A stretch of 64,000 bases of DNA, from contig NZ_JSEP01000010.1 in NCBI RefSeq assembly GCF_001624695.1, positions 124,001 through 188,000 of the forward strand, read 5' to 3'. Source of the DNA: Labrenzia sp. OB1 (GTDB lineage Bacteria > Pseudomonadota > Alphaproteobacteria > Rhizobiales > Stappiaceae). Within the stretch, counting starts at the first letter, position 1; every line of letters starts with the position of its first letter. The translations under genes and the position numbers were made by a program. Positions 61,834 through 64,000 of the stretch are shown here, one piece after another. The notes beneath the pieces were generated by a model. It was not told the DNA's origin. It saw nothing but the letters and a program-made list of their open reading frames with translations, and searched no databases.

Positions 61834-62248
61834 GAAACTGACAAGGATCCTGTACGTCGAAGACGACGAGTCGATCGCTCAGATCGTCATGATGACCCTG
61901 GAGGATCTCGGCGGCTTCACGGCAATACATTGCGACAGTGGCCAAAAAGCGCTTGAGACCGTCATCGACTTCGCCCCGCAACTCATTTTGATGGACGTCA
62001 TGATGCCCAAGATGAGCGGTCCGGAAACCCTGGAGCACCTTCGCAAGATGCCCGGAGCGAAGGATATCCCGGTTGTCTTCGTCACAGCCAAGGCTCAAAT
62101 CCATGAGCAGGAGGCCTACATGAAGCTTGGCGCAACAGGCATCATCGTGAAGCCCTTCGACCCGATGACGCTGTCGGAGGAGGTAACGTCGCTATGGGAC
62201 CGGTTCAACGCCAATCTCGACAAATCCCAGGCGACAGGACCTGTCTGA
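61826..62248 (+). CDS. Single-domain response regulator (CheY-like)
   Basis: 140 residues from ATG 61826, inside the end of the kinase gene. Receiver residues: acidic pocket E12-D13-D14 (YVEDDES), phospho-acceptor D57 (LILMDVMMPKMSG), T87 (VFVTAKA) and K109 (IIVKPF). No output domain follows, so it acts by protein contact or phosphotransfer. It is the cognate partner of the kinase by overlap. Confidence 0.93.
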   Translation: MPEKLTRILYVEDDESIAQIVMMTLEDLGGFTAIHCDSGQKALETVIDFAPQLILMDVMMPKMSGPETLEHLRKMPGAKDIPVVFVTAKAQIHEQEAYMKLGATGIIVKPFDPMTLSEEVTSLWDRFNANLDKSQATGPV

Positions 62249-62277
62249 CCGTCTCGCTGCCTGTCTACCCGGCGTGT

Positions 62278-62300
62278 CCGGAGGGAGGTATTACCCTCCG
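62278..62300. repeat. Hairpin between convergent genes
   Basis: CGGAGGG-aggtatta-CCCTCCG forms a perfect 7-bp stem between the response regulator stop (62248) and inside the last codons of the convergent gene (stop at 62291). It may act as a shared transcription end, but neither side has a T-run. Confidence 0.4.
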
Positions 62301-63700
62301 TCAGCCGGTGATGCCGGCGGGACTTCCGGGACGGCGCTGCAGGTGGTGTCGCCGCCGAAACAGCCGTATTTTTCGCCCTGCAGGGAGGTGGCATAGCTGA
62401 CGCCCGCGCCGGGTGCTTCTTCCGGCACGGTTTTGGCCGTCAGGACGAAGTCCGCCTGCTCTTCAAAGATGATCACGAAATCAGACCCGCCAAAGGCGAA
62501 ATTGGCGAATTCCCAGCCCTTGTCGGCCTCCGCATTCTCTTTCACCCAGTCGCGTTTCACGATGGAGGAGACCTGAGCCATGCCCATCGGCGAGATCACC
62601 ACCGTGCCGTGGTCCTCGGTCTCGATGCCGATGACCATGCGGGTCTGGCCGAACTGCCAGTCGGCTGTGTCCTGCGGATCGTAATGGCTGACTTCCTCCG
62701 GACGGCGGGCCTCGGCCCAGCCGGATTTCATCCGGACGCCAGATTGAAAGTGCCTGAGGTAAACGATTTTGCCTGCCACCGGTACATGCAGCCGGTGATA
62801 GTTGTTGACGTTCAGGAACTGGTGGGTCCAGGTGCCCCTGTTGAAAATCTCCGGATCGATTGAACCGAATGTCTCCAGAACGGTTTCGCCTTCCTTGCCG
62901 ATAATGAAATCGGCGACGTCGCTGTAAAGCTGCCCCTTGATCACTTCGCCGCCCTGGGAGACGCCGTCATAAGTGGTCACCAGCTTGCCGTTGCCGCTGA
63001 TTGGCCACCATCCGGCCGAGGTGCTGTCGCCAATGGAAACAACGGTCGCGGGATCGTCGTAGCCCTGGACGGGGCGCGAACCGGTGGGGAAGGTGGCCGC
63101 GCACAATTCGCGGGTGAAAAAGTCCTGGAACGTCGTGTACCCAGTGTCCGGCGGGCAGTACCAGTCGCCGAAATTCGGATCGTTGGTGAAGTCGGGCACG
63201 TGGACGGCTGAGGCGGGCGTTTCCAGATAGCGGCCCCACTCTTCGGCGATATCGCGCATCCAGCTGGAAAAGGCGTCATTTTCGAACTGAATCTGTCCGC
63301 GCGGGTCGGTGGTAAGCTGCCGGTCGACCAGGAAGTAGCTGAAGGACAGGATGTCGAGAATGTTCCAGTTGCAATAGTTGGCGCCATCCATGCTGACCCG
63401 GATCTTGCCGTCGTAAATCCCGGTGTCGATGTTCTGCGGCGGATAGGTGACCAGAGCGTCGATGAAGCGATAATAGTCCTCCAGGCTTGCGACCGGATTG
63501 GTGTCGGGGTTCGAATTGACGATCTGTCCAAGCTCTATGGAGCGCTCAAGCTGCTCCTGAAGGTCCGGATCGCCCAGGATCAGCGACATCAGCTTTTCCG
63601 TGGCCGGCTGCAGGCCCGGTTCAGGACATTCCTGCGCCAGAACGCCGCCGGCGGAGGTGCAAAGCGCGAGGACGAAGAAGGAGGCAAAGCGTTTGTACAT
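62291..63700 (-). CDS. Exported phosphatidylserine-decarboxylase-like protein
   Basis: 469 residues. A signal peptide (MYKRFASFFVLALCTSAGGVLA) indicates export. The C-terminal two thirds match the PSD fold: TTFQDFFTRELCAATFPTGSRPV (the F-F-x-R-x-x-x-x region), LNVNNYHRLHVPVAGKIVYLRHF (the H-R-x-H-x-P block) and the processing region FGGSDFVIIFE. There Gly-Ser replaces the usual LGST or GGST core but keeps the G-S bond that is cleaved to make the pyruvoyl group. True PSDs are membrane-bound on the cytoplasmic side, so an exported form is unusual. An extra N-terminal domain of about 170 residues has no clear family. Its substrate is unknown. Confidence 0.85.
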   Translation of the reverse strand: MYKRFASFFVLALCTSAGGVLAQECPEPGLQPATEKLMSLILGDPDLQEQLERSIELGQIVNSNPDTNPVASLEDYYRFIDALVTYPPQNIDTGIYDGKIRVSMDGANYCNWNILDILSFSYFLVDRQLTTDPRGQIQFENDAFSSWMRDIAEEWGRYLETPASAVHVPDFTNDPNFGDWYCPPDTGYTTFQDFFTRELCAATFPTGSRPVQGYDDPATVVSIGDSTSAGWWPISGNGKLVTTYDGVSQGGEVIKGQLYSDVADFIIGKEGETVLETFGSIDPEIFNRGTWTHQFLNVNNYHRLHVPVAGKIVYLRHFQSGVRMKSGWAEARRPEEVSHYDPQDTADWQFGQTRMVIGIETEDHGTVVISPMGMAQVSSIVKRDWVKENAEADKGWEFANFAFGGSDFVIIFEEQADFVLTAKTVPEEAPGAGVSYATSLQGEKYGCFGGDTTCSAVPEVPPASPADGG

Positions 63701-64000
63701 TGGAATAATCCCCTCGATTATCGCGATTTTGTCGAAAAGAACGTGCGTCGGGTAACGCCAGACAATCTCTGATCGGATGTTCGGATATTAACGTTGCGTC
63801 ATCATATGCGGTTTTTGACAAGTAACAACCATAAATAGCAGGCTCTGGATCTTTCAGTGCCTCGCGAGTCCCCTGTAGTGCGCACCTTGAAAAGGTTTGC
63901 GCAGGGAAGAGCTGGAAGCCGGATCACGGGCGGGAAAAGATTCTCTATCAAGGGTTGTGTTTTTTGCCCGCCGGCGTGACCCCGAGGGCGCTCACGAAAG
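63701..64000. other. Upstream region of the PSD-like gene
   Basis: 300 bp to the window end. The first half is AT-richer and should hold the promoter of the minus-strand gene starting at 63700. No open frame with protein-like composition, RNA gene or strong repeat was seen. Confidence 0.45.

Overview
The window looks like a chromosomal segment of a GC-rich alphaproteobacterium, probably a marine Hyphomicrobiales of the Roseibium/Labrenzia (Stappiaceae) type. That guess rests on codon use, Tat-type binding proteins, ureide-type ABC operons and Mu-like phage genes with alphaproteobacterial relatives; no rRNA or other decisive marker is present.

Region 1 (1-4128): the end of a tripartite RND efflux operon (membrane fusion protein plus pump).

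Region 2 (4282-24126): a nitrogen-scavenging island. A LysR gene diverges from an oligopeptide-type ABC importer that is followed by allophanate hydrolase (atzF) and a 2-oxoglutarate/Fe(II) oxygenase. Behind a near-consensus sigma-54 promoter (13761-13777) lies a second operon. It encodes a BMP-type ABC importer (binding protein, two permeases, fused ATPase), a formamidase, a biuret hydrolase (BiuH), a second isochorismatase-like cysteine hydrolase, AtzG-AtzE (1-carboxybiuret hydrolase and its small subunit), a 5-formyl-THF-cycloligase-like protein and AtzH. Together these could import a ureide (biuret, triuret or a relative) and take it through carboxybiuret, dicarboxyurea and allophanate to ammonia and CO2. 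No cyanuric acid hydrolase (AtzD) or urea carboxylase is present. The island ends at an intact tRNA-Pro(CGG); a degenerate 3' piece of the same tRNA lies at its other end.

Region 3 (24.6-46.1 kb): tRNA-Gln(UUG), then a Mu-like element on the minus strand with a P2-like contractile tail. Present are a repressor/Ner switch, a ParB-like early gene, the head-tail adaptor, baseplate, fibre, sheath, tube, chaperone (with -1 frameshift), tape measure and U/X/D genes, and a Com/DNA-methyltransferase pair. Transposase, lysis, terminase, portal and capsid genes are missing. A 143-bp stretch (43908-44050) shows the scar: the start of an early gene runs into the end of a gp35-like late gene.

Region 4 (46.2-58.7 kb): an accessory island with a type II restriction-modification pair, an OLD-like AAA/Toprim protein, a LysR/LysE/GNAT module, an IS1182-like element, two AT-rich orphan membrane or secreted proteins, an esterase-like hydrolase and a YdjC-type deacetylase. 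Several copies of one composite repeat family lie between these genes.

Region 5 (59.0-64 kb): a MASE1/CHASE/PAS histidine kinase overlapping its response regulator, and convergently a secreted phosphatidylserine-decarboxylase-like protein.
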